Under the pieces are notes generated by a model. That model did not search any database, was not told the DNA's origin, and worked only from the letters and a program-made list of their open reading frames with translations. A stretch of DNA of 64,000 nucleotides from Oligoflexia bacterium (lineage in GTDB: Bacteria > Bdellovibrionota > Bacteriovoracia > Bacteriovoracales > Bacteriovoracaceae): the NCBI GenBank assembly GCA_015231955.1, contig JADGAN010000003.1, forward strand, positions 149,908-213,907, written 5' to 3'. Shown one piece after another: positions 8,944 to 17,776 of this stretch; within the stretch, counting starts at the first letter, position 1, and every line of letters begins with the position of its first letter. The translations under genes and the position numbers were made by a program.

Positions 8944-9534
8944 TTATCCATGGTGCTTTGCCAAGTAACTTTTGACACCATCATGGGTAGGCTTCATGGC
9001 CTCGTCACCTTTTTTCCAGTTGGCGGGGCAGACATCGCCAAATTTTTCAGTGAACTGGAGTGCATCTACCATGCGAATCACTTCATCGACGTTTCTGCCA
9101 AGGGGAAGGTCGTTAATGACAGCATGACGAACAACCCCTTTTTGATCGATAAGGAACAATCCTCTAAGTGCGATGGCCTCATTAAAAAGGATTTCATAGT
9201 TTTTAGAAATCTCTTTGGTGATATCGGCTATTAGTGGAAATTGGATATTGCCAATGCCTCCTTGAGCGACATTGGTGTTTTTCCATGCGAGGTGTGTGAA
9301 TTCAGAGTCAATAGAGACGCCTAGCACCTCTACATTTCTGGATTTGAATTCGGAGAGTTTTTCGTTAAAGGCCAAGATTTCTGAGGGGCAAACAAAGGTA
9401 AAATCGAGTGGATAGAAAAAGAGTACTACATATTTCCCATGATAATCTGCAAGTGAAATTTTTTTGAATGAATTATCAGGCATAACAGCAGTTGCTTGAA
9501 ATTGTGGTGCTTCTTTTGTTACTAGTCTAGTCAT
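8944..9534 (-). CDS. ahpC: Alkyl hydroperoxide reductase C-type 2-Cys peroxiredoxin
   Basis: 196 residues, a typical 2-Cys peroxiredoxin. The peroxidatic Cys49 lies in DFTFVCPSE and the resolving Cys169 in DVCPANW. The C-terminal tail after Cys169 includes a YLAKHHG end. The enzyme reduces H2O2 and organic hydroperoxides in the cytoplasm using thioredoxin or AhpF-type donors; no ahpF is in the window. It is divergent from oxyR, with a dyad between them that carries a -10-like TATAAT for this gene, so peroxide induction by OxyR is likely (inference). A CAGGAGAG ribosome site precedes ATG 9534. Confidence 0.95.
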   Translation of the reverse strand: MTRLVTKEAPQFQATAVMPDNSFKKISLADYHGKYVVLFFYPLDFTFVCPSEILAFNEKLSEFKSRNVEVLGVSIDSEFTHLAWKNTNVAQGGIGNIQFPLIADITKEISKNYEILFNEAIALRGLFLIDQKGVVRHAVINDLPLGRNVDEVIRMVDALQFTEKFGDVCPANWKKGDEAMKPTHDGVKSYLAKHHG

Positions 9535-9622
9535 GAGGCTCTCCTGTTTAAGTTTTTTGTGTTGTTAGTGAAGACTTTTCTATGATCGCTGGATTGTAGG
9601 CATAAGTAAAATTGATTGTTTT

Positions 9623-9662
9623 TATAATACCATAGACATGGCCTATGTTTTGGCGTATTATA
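9623..9662. promoter_or_regulatory. Putative OxyR operator and divergent promoters
   Basis: A dyad: TATAATAC (9623-9630) and its inverse GTATTATA (9655-9662) flank CATAG (9631-9635) and CTATG (9643-9647). The inner part fits the OxyR element ATAG-N7-CTAT exactly (9632-9646). TATAAT occurs outward on both strands, suggesting overlapping -10 elements for oxyR and ahpC with no good -35, as expected for an activator-dependent promoter. Confidence 0.65.
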
Positions 9663-9707
9663 AATTGGTTAATAAAAGCGATGAGATATTAAAAATAGGA
9701 AAAAACT

Positions 9708-10670
9708 ATGACACTAACACAACTAGAATACATTTTGGCATTAAATGAATACCGCCATTTTGGCCGGGCAGCAACTGCATGCAGAGTAACTCAACCATCC
9801 CTGAGTATGCAGATCCAAAAATTAGAAGAAGAGCTTAACCTTACTATTTTTGATCGCTCGAAAAATCCAATTTACCCTACGCTTGAAGGAGAGGAAATTA
9901 TTCGTCAAGCGCAGAGAGTGATTGTTGAATCCAAGAAAATTTTTGCGATTACTCAAGAGAAGCAAAAACATCTTTGTGGGGAGTTTCGTTTGGCAGTCAT
10001 ACCCACATTATCTCCTTATCTAATTCCGTTATTTGCCAAAAATTTTGCACAAAAACATCCAGAAGTTCGCTTGATAGTGGAGGAGTATAGGACAGAGGAC
10101 ATTGTCCGTTATTTAGTTGAAGATAAAATCGATGCGGGGTTGCTGGCAACTCCTCTCCATAACGATCAATTGATTGAGAGGACACTCTATTATGAGCCAT
10201 TTTATCTTTTTATTTCTCCAGATCATCAGTTGGCCAAGAAAAGCAAAGTTCATCAAGACGATTTGCAATTAAATGAGATTTGGCTATTAAATAAGGGGAA
10301 CTGTTTTCGAGATCAGGTGATCAATATCTGTGCTCCTAATAAAAGTGATTCCGAGCGGTTTAAAGAAAATCTTTTCTTTGAGAGTGGGAATTTTGAAACT
10401 CTAAAAAATATGGTTTTGAAATTTTCTGGTTATACTATCATTCCATGGATGGCGGTCGAACAGTTACCAGCACCACTGAAAAAGAATTTTGTCAGGCCCT
10501 TTGTTAAACCCATACCGACCCGAGAAATCTCGCTAGTTCATGCAAGGATCTTTTTAAAGGAACGTATTATCACAGCTATTGAAGAGGAAATTTACGCAGC
10601 GCTTCCTAAAGAGTTGAAAGCGCTCAAGAATAAAGAAATTGATGTCATTGATTTTGTTAATGCAAACTAA
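9708..10670 (+). CDS. oxyR: Peroxide-sensing LysR-type regulator OxyR
   Basis: 320 residues. The N-terminal winged helix-turn-helix (about 1-60) has AAATACRVTQPSLSMQIQKLE-like LysR sequence. The sensing cysteines are Cys199 and Cys208 in GNCFRDQVINIC, at the same residue numbers and 9-residue spacing as E. coli OxyR. Their disulfide formation by H2O2 activates the protein. It is divergent from ahpC, the classic target. An extra Cys90 lies in the linker. The start follows AGGA at good spacing. Confidence 0.96.
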   Translation: MTLTQLEYILALNEYRHFGRAATACRVTQPSLSMQIQKLEEELNLTIFDRSKNPIYPTLEGEEIIRQAQRVIVESKKIFAITQEKQKHLCGEFRLAVIPTLSPYLIPLFAKNFAQKHPEVRLIVEEYRTEDIVRYLVEDKIDAGLLATPLHNDQLIERTLYYEPFYLFISPDHQLAKKSKVHQDDLQLNEIWLLNKGNCFRDQVINICAPNKSDSERFKENLFFESGNFETLKNMVLKFSGYTIIPWMAVEQLPAPLKKNFVRPFVKPIPTREISLVHARIFLKERIITAIEEEIYAALPKELKALKNKEIDVIDFVNAN

Positions 10671-10788
10671 GCTGGTTATCTTCGATAATATTTGTTGAAT
10701 CACTCTCTCCATTAATAAATTAAGTCATGTGAAATTTAGACGATAAGATTGCTGTGGTTTTATTAATCTATTGCTTGGCCTGCTATTT

Positions 10789-12177
10789 ATGGGAAAAAAA
10801 GAAAAAAGTTTAGAAGACATCACACTCCTTGGTGAAGATCACGAAGAGGAAGATGTTGATCTGAAAATCAAGAATGACCATGAAAACGAAGAGAATGGTG
10901 GAATTGGAGAGGGTGACTTTGAAAAAGGTGCCGATGTAGGTGAGTTAGAGGTGATTCAGATTGAATTTACTGAGGAAATGATCACCCCTAAGCTTGAATC
11001 GGTTTTAGAGATCTTAAAAATTATTACCCCTAAAGATATTACTAAAATGAGTAATTTCTTAGGCGGAAGTATAAAAGTTCCCATCACACAAAAGCTTTTT
11101 GAAGAGTATACTCATGAACAAGTGATCGATTCGGAAGGATGGAAAAAATGCTTCGATATTTTTCTGAAAGGCCATACCGCTAAAAATAAAACAAAGCGCT
11201 ACGATAGTGAAGGATTAGAAATTCCTCTTCTTGCCGATTCTACTCAGATTTTTTCTTATAACAAGACCCAAGAAACTAGTACCAACAGTGATATGTCACT
11301 TCCCAAAAAAGTAGCTTCAGTTACGGTCGCGGTAGCGGCCACTGCCGTAGCTCCCCAATCGCAAAAGATAGTGCCACAAGAAAAGATTGATGTGGATACT
11401 ACACCTATAGTAGTGGAAGAGGAGAAGGAGATCATTGATTTAACTTCCACTCAAAAGAATAATGATAAAATTGCTAAGGATGAAGATATGCCAGGTGTAT
11501 TTGGAACCGGTATAATTAATTTACTGAAAATTATTACGCCGGAAAATATTGGAAAAATAACAAAAAATGTTGGAGAAGGTAGTAGAGTTTCTCTTACGGA
11601 AATGATTGCTGATCGGGCCCAAGTAGCGGATGCAGGGATAAGCAAAGAAAAGCGCTCTCGGCAGAAGGCACTTGATCCTTATAAAGACAAGAAATTGGAC
11701 AAAGCAAGTAAAGAGATGACAGATGCGACCGATGTAATTGAAGCGGTGACAAAAAGCAAACCCAAAACGGAGCAAATTCAATCCCAGTCAGAAAAGGTTG
11801 TTGCCAAGGCCAGGCCAGGCAGAGCAAGACCGGTAATCAACCGTAAGCGAGATGATATTGATGGTAATAGCGATGATGATGACAATGATAATAATGGGCA
11901 AGAGCGAGCTGCGGAACAAGAGATAAGCGCAACAGAATTTTATCTCCAGGAACGTGCTAAAATGAGAGATTCAGAGAGTAAAATCTTAAAAAACGTTTTT
12001 ATTTCAAGCTATCAATCCGTTTTTCACAACAAGAAGGTCAAAAAGAAAATTACTCCTAAAATCACCGAAGATGAAGAAGACATAGAAGATGACTCTTCTC
12101 TAGAGGGTAATAGTAAGCAGGAAGATCAGGAAAATTCATTACAATCAGGAACTTTGCTCAATAAAAAAGCTGCTTAG
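10789..12177 (+). CDS. Hypothetical acidic protein with internal duplication
   Basis: 462 residues from ATG 10789; an in-frame TTG at 10771 is a weaker alternative, and the ribosome site is poor for both. I recognise no family. It is highly charged, with no signal peptide or membrane helix. Residues 72-103 and 242-273 are copies of one motif (LKIITPKDITK then SIKVPIT; LKIITPENIGK then SRVSLTE), each starting LKIITP and followed by disordered charged sequence. The C-terminus is Asp/Glu/Asn-rich with KKVKKK. The stop codon lies inside the inverted-repeat element that follows. Confidence 0.6.
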   Translation: MGKKEKSLEDITLLGEDHEEEDVDLKIKNDHENEENGGIGEGDFEKGADVGELEVIQIEFTEEMITPKLESVLEILKIITPKDITKMSNFLGGSIKVPITQKLFEEYTHEQVIDSEGWKKCFDIFLKGHTAKNKTKRYDSEGLEIPLLADSTQIFSYNKTQETSTNSDMSLPKKVASVTVAVAATAVAPQSQKIVPQEKIDVDTTPIVVEEEKEIIDLTSTQKNNDKIAKDEDMPGVFGTGIINLLKIITPENIGKITKNVGEGSRVSLTEMIADRAQVADAGISKEKRSRQKALDPYKDKKLDKASKEMTDATDVIEAVTKSKPKTEQIQSQSEKVVAKARPGRARPVINRKRDDIDGNSDDDDNDNNGQERAAEQEISATEFYLQERAKMRDSESKILKNVFISSYQSVFHNKKVKKKITPKITEDEEDIEDDSSLEGNSKQEDQENSLQSGTLLNKKAA

Positions 12178-12360
12178 GGCCTGTGAAATAATAAGTTGGA
12201 CATTTTGGCGCCAAGATTTAGGTCAGATTAAGTTGCGACGACTGAGCAAAACCGCAGGCTTACTAGACGTAAGTCGAGGATTTTGTGAAGAAGGAGCAAC
12301 TTAAGATGGCCTGAAGATTGGATGCCAAAATGTTCAAGTTATTTTTTAACAGGCCCTTAG
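12174..12360. repeat. Large imperfect inverted repeat (about 187 bp, MITE-like hairpin)
   Basis: Two arms of roughly 90 bases are near-complements around a 5-base centre (12264-12268, flanked by CTTAC and GTAAG). Ends read TTAGGGCCTGT and ACAGGCCCTTAG. Matching blocks occur all along the arms: ACATTTTGGC with GCCAAAATGT, and TTAAGTTGC with GCAACTTAA. TTAG at both outer edges could be a target duplication. It contains the stop codon of the upstream gene. It could be a miniature transposable element, or it could serve as terminator or RNA-stability hairpin for the acidic-protein gene. Confidence 0.8.
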
Positions 12361-12464
12361 ACCAAGATAAAAGTTAAATAGTTCACTAAATTTCTTTGGA
12401 AATTTAAAGCAGCTTTTTAACATGATATTGCCATGATATGGTTTATATATTAGGGTGCTTTATT

Positions 12465-13391
12465 ATGAAAAATCTGAAAAGTATGAAAAAAATTTTTCTA
12501 TCTAATATAGTCTTGTTTAGTTTTCTCTTCCTGAGTAGCTGTAAGCTAGCAGTCTTCGATCCCAGAGGCATTATTGCTTCACAGCAGAGGGATTTAATCT
12601 TAACGAGCTTGTGGTTAATGCTTGTTGTTGTTATTCCCGTATTAGTGATGACCTTTGTTTTTTCCTACAAGTATCGCGCTTCAAATACGAAGGCAAAGTA
12701 CGATCCCAATTTTGAGCACAATAATGTATTGGAAGTGATCTGGTGGACGGTTCCCATTATTATCATCGCAATCTTGGCAACGATCACATGGAAAACCAGC
12801 CATAGTCTCGATCCTTATCGGCCGTTAGAGAGTAAAGTTAGGCCCATTGAGGTTCAGGTGGTAGCACTGAATTGGAAATGGCTTTTTATCTATCCTGAAC
12901 AAGGAATTGCTTCAGTTAATTTTTTGCAATTTCCAGTTAATGTTCCGGTTAATTTAAAAATCACAGCAGAAGCTCCAATGAACTCCTTTTGGATTCCAAA
13001 GCTCGCAGGCCAAATTTATGCGATGGAAGGAATGCAAACGCTTCTGCATATTATGGCAGATACTCCAGGTAGTTATGACGGGCTCTCTTCTAATTTTAGT
13101 GGTGAAGGCTTTAATGGGATGAAATTTATTGCTAAGGCCAGTTCTCCTCTTGAATTTAATGAATGGGTGGCAGAGGCCAAGCGAAGTTTGCAAAGTTTAA
13201 GTCAAGAACGTTATGGTGAATTGGTAAGGCCAAGTTCTTATGACAAAGTTCAATACTTTTCTTCCGTGGAAGAGGGGCTTTTTGTTGGGATTATGATGCG
13301 CTTTGTGATGCCTGTTGGAACAGGAGAATCTTGTCATCAACCACACTCGTTGTCGCCGTCACAATCAGAATCAGAACTCGATTCTCACTAA
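12465..13391 (+). CDS. cyoA: Quinol oxidase subunit II (CyoA-type lipoprotein)
   Basis: 309 residues from ATG 12465 (AGGG 9 bases upstream); an upstream in-frame ATG at 12438 lacks a ribosome site. A lipoprotein signal ends at a lipobox-like LSSC. Two membrane helices follow (about 40-65 and 85-105), then a periplasmic cupredoxin-like domain. The [18 protein letters not shown] region matches CyoA, and the Cys/His ligands of a CuA centre are missing, so this is a quinol-type rather than cytochrome-c-type subunit. First gene of cyoABCD. The C-terminal tail is Ser/Glu/His-rich. Confidence 0.93.
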   Translation: MKNLKSMKKIFLSNIVLFSFLFLSSCKLAVFDPRGIIASQQRDLILTSLWLMLVVVIPVLVMTFVFSYKYRASNTKAKYDPNFEHNNVLEVIWWTVPIIIIAILATITWKTSHSLDPYRPLESKVRPIEVQVVALNWKWLFIYPEQGIASVNFLQFPVNVPVNLKITAEAPMNSFWIPKLAGQIYAMEGMQTLLHIMADTPGSYDGLSSNFSGEGFNGMKFIAKASSPLEFNEWVAEAKRSLQSLSQERYGELVRPSSYDKVQYFSSVEEGLFVGIMMRFVMPVGTGESCHQPHSLSPSQSESELDSH

Positions 13392-13407
13392 GCTAATAGG
13401 AAAAAAT

Positions 13408-15384
13408 ATGTTTGGAAAACTTTCTTTAAGTGCGTTTCCCCATGAACCCATTCAAGCGGGCGGTGCTGTCTCTATTATTTTGGCCATGCTGGCAGTCATT
13501 GTAGCTCTGACCTATTTGAAGAGGTGGACTTGGCTTTGGAAGGAGTGGATCACTACAACCGATCATAAAAAAATTGGTATTATGTATGTGATCGCTGCTC
13601 TGATCATGCTTTTGCGCGGTTTTGGAGATGCCATTATGATGCGTGCTCAACTGGCACTTTCCGCAGGAGCTAATCACGGTTTTCTATCTCCAGATCATTA
13701 TAACCAAATTTTTACTGCTCATGGGGTGATCATGATTTTCTTCATGGCCATGCCTCTTATGTTTGGTCTTTTTAATCTTGTTATTCCTTTGCAGATTGGT
13801 GCACGAGATGTCGCTTATCCTTTTTTGAATTCACTCTCCTTTTGGCTTTTTGTGATGGGTGCTATGCTTGTCAACTTCTCTTTGATCGTTGGTGAATTTG
13901 CGGCCGTTGGTTGGCTGGCCTATCCACCACTTTCCGAAGTGAACTACAGTCCTGGTGTTGGTGTCGACTATTACATCTGGGCCTTACAAATCTCAGGAGT
14001 GGGGAGTCTCATCTCTGGTATTAACTTTTTTGTAACCATTATAAAGATGAGATGTCCTGGTATGACTCTGATGAAGATGCCAGTGTTTATTTGGAGTGCC
14101 CTTTGTACCAATATTTTGGTAATGATGGTTTTTCCTGTGCTTACAGTGACACTATCTCTGCTTTTTTTAGATCGCTATTTTGGGTTTCACTTTTTTACTT
14201 CCGATCTTGGCGGCAATGCCATGATGTACATTAATATGATTTGGATTTGGGGCCATCCAGAAGTTTACATATTGGTGCTTCCTGCATTTGGTATTTTTTC
14301 TGAAATTGCTTCTACCTTTGCTCAGAAAAAACTTTTTGGTTATAAGTCGATGGTTTGGGCGATTGCAGTGATTACGATCTTATCCATGATTGTTTGGGCC
14401 CACCACTTCTTCACCATGGGAGCAGGAGGGAACGTCAATGCTGTCTTTGGCATCACGACTATGATTATTTCAGTTCCAACAGGTGTTAAAATTTTTAACT
14501 GGCTCTTTACGCTTTTTCGAGGACGTCTTATTTTCAAGACACCTTTGCTATGGCTAGTTGGTTTTCTCCTGACCTTTACCTTGGGTGGCATGACTGGGGT
14601 TATGCTTTCGGTTCCTGCTGCAGATTTCCAGTTCCACAACAGCATGTTCCTGGTCGCACACTTTCATAATACTATTATCGGTGGCGTAGTTTTCGGATAT
14701 TTTGCTGGATTCATTTACTGGTTTCCTAAAGTTATGGGGTTTAAGTTAGATGAGCGTTTAGGCAAGGCCGCTTTTGCTCATTGGATTGTTGGTTTTTTTG
14801 TTACATTCACTCCTCTTTATATATTGGGACTCATGGGGATGACTCGTAGACTAAGCCACTACGATGCTTCCACGGGATGGCAATCCTTGCTAGTGGTATC
14901 GCTAGTTGGGGCCTTGATTATTGGTGGTGGAGTGGCCTGTCAGCTCGTGCAAATTGCTTATAGTTTTTGGAAGCGAAAAGAGCTTGTTGACCATACAGGT
15001 GACCCTTGGAATGGTCGCACACTAGAGTGGTCGCTTCCCTCTCCTCCGCCATTCTATAATTTTGCTCGCATTCCTACTGTTACCTCACGTGACGACTTCT
15101 GGGAGCAAAAAAACAATCCCGATCACCCGGGCCATAAAAAAATTGTTTACGAAGATATTCATATGCCAAAAAATTCTGGTCTTGGTTTCATGATTTCTGT
15201 TGCTGTTTTTGTTTGCGGCTTCGGCCTAGTTTGGCACATTACTTGGTTAATAGGGTTGGGGCTGTTAGCTCTTTTTATGTTCATTTTTATGCGCTCTTTT
15301 GACGAGCATACTGATTACTATGTTCCTGCCGAAGAGGTTCTTCGTATTGAAAACCAATTATTAAAAAGAAAGGGAGAGTGCTGA
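13408..15384 (+). CDS. cyoB: Quinol oxidase subunit I (CyoB, bo3-type)
   Basis: 658 residues from ATG 13408 (AGGA 6 bases upstream); an in-frame upstream start at 13315 would overlap cyoA. A heme-copper oxidase with about 15 membrane helices. WGHPEVY carries a CuB His, the D-channel Glu and the Tyr partner; AHH and VAHFHN supply the other metal ligands. [10 protein letters not shown] carries the Arg and Asp of the CyoB high-affinity quinol site and TAHGVIM a heme-ligand/quinol His. It reduces O2 to water with quinol and pumps protons. Confidence 0.97.
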   Translation: MFGKLSLSAFPHEPIQAGGAVSIILAMLAVIVALTYLKRWTWLWKEWITTTDHKKIGIMYVIAALIMLLRGFGDAIMMRAQLALSAGANHGFLSPDHYNQIFTAHGVIMIFFMAMPLMFGLFNLVIPLQIGARDVAYPFLNSLSFWLFVMGAMLVNFSLIVGEFAAVGWLAYPPLSEVNYSPGVGVDYYIWALQISGVGSLISGINFFVTIIKMRCPGMTLMKMPVFIWSALCTNILVMMVFPVLTVTLSLLFLDRYFGFHFFTSDLGGNAMMYINMIWIWGHPEVYILVLPAFGIFSEIASTFAQKKLFGYKSMVWAIAVITILSMIVWAHHFFTMGAGGNVNAVFGITTMIISVPTGVKIFNWLFTLFRGRLIFKTPLLWLVGFLLTFTLGGMTGVMLSVPAADFQFHNSMFLVAHFHNTIIGGVVFGYFAGFIYWFPKVMGFKLDERLGKAAFAHWIVGFFVTFTPLYILGLMGMTRRLSHYDASTGWQSLLVVSLVGALIIGGGVACQLVQIAYSFWKRKELVDHTGDPWNGRTLEWSLPSPPPFYNFARIPTVTSRDDFWEQKNNPDHPGHKKIVYEDIHMPKNSGLGFMISVAVFVCGFGLVWHITWLIGLGLLALFMFIFMRSFDEHTDYYVPAEEVLRIENQLLKRKGEC

Positions 15385-15385
15385 T

Positions 15386-15976
15386 ATGAGTACCACGGCC
15401 ATTACTCACGATCATCATGAGATAGATGAAAAAACCACCTTCGGTTTTTGGATCTATATCATGACCGATTGCTTGTTATTCGCAACTATTTTTGCCGTCT
15501 ATGCAGTTCTTCGCCCCAGCACTTTTGGTGGGCCTGGGCCTGCTGAACTTTTCAGCTTGCCCTATGTTTTGGTTGAAACATTTCTACTGTTAATCAGCAG
15601 TTTTACCTTTGGCATGGCCATGCTGGCCCAAAGAGAAGAGCGCAAGAATTTAGTTCTTCTCTTTATGGGACTTACTTTTCTCTTAGGGGCCGGGTTTATT
15701 GTTCTTGAGATCAAAGAGTTTCATCATCTTATCGTGAGCGGACACAGCTTTAAGGAAAACGCTTTTCTCTCCGGTTTTTTTGGTTTGGTTGGGACACACG
15801 GTTTGCACGTTTTTTGTGGACTGATTTGGATGGTGCTATTGATGATTCAAATTGTAACACGCGGACTAACTCCACTAGTTGTTCGCAAGCTTAGCTGCCT
15901 CAGTCTGTTCTGGCACTTTTTAGACATTATCTGGATTTTTGTTTTTACATTTGTCTATCTTTTGGGGGCCATTTAA
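15386..15976 (+). CDS. cyoC: Quinol oxidase subunit III
   Basis: 196 residues, five membrane helices, starting 1 base after cyoB with GGGAGAG as ribosome site. It begins with a short cytoplasmic His-rich stretch (HDHHE), and the first helix carries FGFWIYIMTDCLLFA, typical of subunit III in bo3 oxidases. GTHGLHVFCGLIWM and SLFWHFLDIIWIFVF are the conserved C-terminal helices. It is a structural subunit of the complex. Confidence 0.96.
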   Translation: MSTTAITHDHHEIDEKTTFGFWIYIMTDCLLFATIFAVYAVLRPSTFGGPGPAELFSLPYVLVETFLLLISSFTFGMAMLAQREERKNLVLLFMGLTFLLGAGFIVLEIKEFHHLIVSGHSFKENAFLSGFFGLVGTHGLHVFCGLIWMVLLMIQIVTRGLTPLVVRKLSCLSLFWHFLDIIWIFVFTFVYLLGAI

Positions 15977-15977
15977 T

Positions 15978-16334
15978 ATGAGCACGAAACCACAGCAACA
16001 ACATTGTCATATGTCTCTTGCATCCTATGCCATCGGTTTTTTTCTTTCGATTGTTCTTACGCTAGTTCCTTACAAACTTGTTGTCACGCATCCGTTCAAT
16101 AAAGATATGCTTGTTACAGCAGTAGTTCTTTGTGCTCTTGTGCAACTTTTTGTACAACTAAAATTCTTTTTGCACTTAAATTTTTCTCCCAAAGGGCGCG
16201 ATAGTTTACTTTCCTTTATTTTCACTGCCATCATGGTGCTGATTATTGTCTTTGGATCTCTTTGGATTATGCACGATTTGAATTATTATATGATGGATCC
16301 AATCATGGAACAACACCACCAAGCGATGGAATAA
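15978..16334 (+). CDS. cyoD: Quinol oxidase subunit IV
   Basis: 118 residues with three membrane helices (about 13-33, 43-63 and 78-100), matching CyoD in size and in the QLKFFLHLNFS motif between helices 2 and 3. The start is ATG 15978, 1 base after the cyoC stop. It closes the operon; no heme O synthase gene (cyoE) follows in the window, so heme O supply is encoded elsewhere. Confidence 0.92.
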   Translation: MSTKPQQQHCHMSLASYAIGFFLSIVLTLVPYKLVVTHPFNKDMLVTAVVLCALVQLFVQLKFFLHLNFSPKGRDSLLSFIFTAIMVLIIVFGSLWIMHDLNYYMMDPIMEQHHQAME

Positions 16335-16391
16335 CCTCAGCTCTATCCAAAGGAATGGTCGGTAGAACTATTGTGGTCTGGATTGTTTTTT

Positions 16392-16467
16392 TGGTGGGCG
16401 TTGACGGGATCGAACCGCCGACATCTACCTTGTAAGGGTAGCGCTCTACCAGCTGAGCTAAACGCCC
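16392..16467 (-). tRNA. tRNA-Val (UAC)
   Basis: 76-nt cloverleaf on the minus strand with encoded CCA (16392-16394). Acceptor GGGCGTT pairs with AACGCCC, and the loop CTTACAA gives anticodon UAC for valine. The D-arm TAGCTCAGCTGGTAGAGC and T-arm GGTTCGATCC are canonical. Confidence 0.97.
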
Positions 16468-16502
16468 TAAAGGGAATTAGTTTAGAGATTTGAACCTCTT
16501 GG

Positions 16503-16531
16503 AGATTATTAAAATCGCTTGTAGATGTCAA
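16503..16531 (-). promoter_or_regulatory. Promoter of tRNA-Val
   Basis: On the minus strand TTGACA (16531-16526) is followed by 17 bases and TAATCT (16508-16503), a near-consensus sigma-70 promoter. The start site would lie about 30 bases before the tRNA. Confidence 0.7.
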
Positions 16532-16617
16532 TTATTAATAAAAAAATTTTAAAAGAATGATTGCTCAAGTATATAATTGAGAGTGGGTTTAGTTAATTTC
16601 TTCAGGGGAAATAAATT

Positions 16618-17763
16618 ATGTTTAACAAAAAGCAGCGAGTGCTGATGTTTGTTCTACTCTTAGCAGGGTTGGTGGTGGCGTTAAAGCTTGTGCACATAGA
16701 CTATATGGTGAACTACAGTGGAACGCCATTTAAAAGTTTTTGCAATATTAGTGCAAAATTTAATTGTGATGCTGTTGCCGCTAGTGAGTATTCGCACCTT
16801 TTAGGAATGCCGATTGCTCTAGTGGGGGCGGTGGCCAATCTCTTTTTGATGATATTTTTACAAGTCGGGAGTGGGCTTGCTTTGCTTCGAGAGCGGATGA
16901 AACAGCTTTACCTGTGGATCTTTTGTGGGTATGGAGTGGGGATCATTTATTTGGCAATGGTCACGCTTGTGGCGACTCCTGCGCTTTGCCTTTTATGCAT
17001 GTGCTATTGGTTGATCGGGCTGGTGACACTTGGTTATCTTTGGAGCATTAATCGCAGTGAGAGTCTTGCTATTGGGGATTTGGGGAGAGCAATACGAGGG
17101 CATGGGGTGATAGTGGCAACTTTTGGAGTCACTTTTTTGCTGGTGTTGTTTGGAGTAAAGGCCGCAATATTTGCAAAGAAGATTATGCTGGTGGATGCAC
17201 CAGTGGAGATGGTTTCTAGTGGAGTGAGTGGGGGATTTAATGCGAAAACTTTTGAGGCCTATTTGGGAAATGGGAATGCTACGCTTGAGGTGTATGTCTA
17301 TACAGATTTTCAATGCCCTTGGTGCAAGCATAGTCATGGAAATGTGGTAAAACTCGCAGAGAGTTTTGCGGGAAAGGTGCGATTTATTCGCAGGGATTTT
17401 CCGCTGGATCAAGCATGTAATAAATTGGTGGGACGTTCGATGCATCCCATAGCGTGTGTTGCCGCTTACTATGCCAAGTGCGCGGGTGTGCAGGGGAAGT
17501 ATTGGCAGTTTCATGATGAGCTTTATGCAAATCAAGAGCGCTTAAGTTTGGATGAGCTGAAGAGGATTGCAGCTGATTTAAAACTAGAGGCAGCAGCACT
17601 AGACGAGTGTTTGGTGTCTGAGGCGGTAATGAGTGCGGTAGTGAGTGATGTGGAAGAGGCCGGAAAATATTCGGTTGGAGGAACGCCGACTTTTCGAATT
17701 GGGGACAAGATTTACGAAGGAAATATTACTGAGACCGATATTAATGAGCAGCTTAAAAAGTAG
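16618..17763 (+). CDS. VKOR-DsbA fusion, disulfide-forming membrane protein
   Basis: 381 residues. The N-terminal half is a vitamin K epoxide reductase-like domain with four or five helices: loop cysteines Cys42 and Cys50, the following SxxSHLLGMPIAL segment, and the quinone-facing CLLC pair (Cys124, Cys127). After a last helix (about 165-185), a DsbA/thioredoxin-like domain carries CPWC (Cys233, Cys236), further Cys at about 264, 279 and 285, and a cis-Pro motif VGGTPTF. Such fusions oxidise periplasmic thiols and pass electrons to quinone, replacing DsbB/DsbA. A -10-like TATAAT lies at 16573-16578. Confidence 0.93.
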   Translation: MFNKKQRVLMFVLLLAGLVVALKLVHIDYMVNYSGTPFKSFCNISAKFNCDAVAASEYSHLLGMPIALVGAVANLFLMIFLQVGSGLALLRERMKQLYLWIFCGYGVGIIYLAMVTLVATPALCLLCMCYWLIGLVTLGYLWSINRSESLAIGDLGRAIRGHGVIVATFGVTFLLVLFGVKAAIFAKKIMLVDAPVEMVSSGVSGGFNAKTFEAYLGNGNATLEVYVYTDFQCPWCKHSHGNVVKLAESFAGKVRFIRRDFPLDQACNKLVGRSMHPIACVAAYYAKCAGVQGKYWQFHDELYANQERLSLDELKRIAADLKLEAAALDECLVSEAVMSAVVSDVEEAGKYSVGGTPTFRIGDKIYEGNITETDINEQLKK

Positions 17764-17776
17764 GGGTGGCCTAGGG

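Noticed and set aside
16335..16391. Terminator between cyoD and tRNA-Val
   Set aside because: A T-run exists at 16384-16392, but no convincing stem could be drawn before it.
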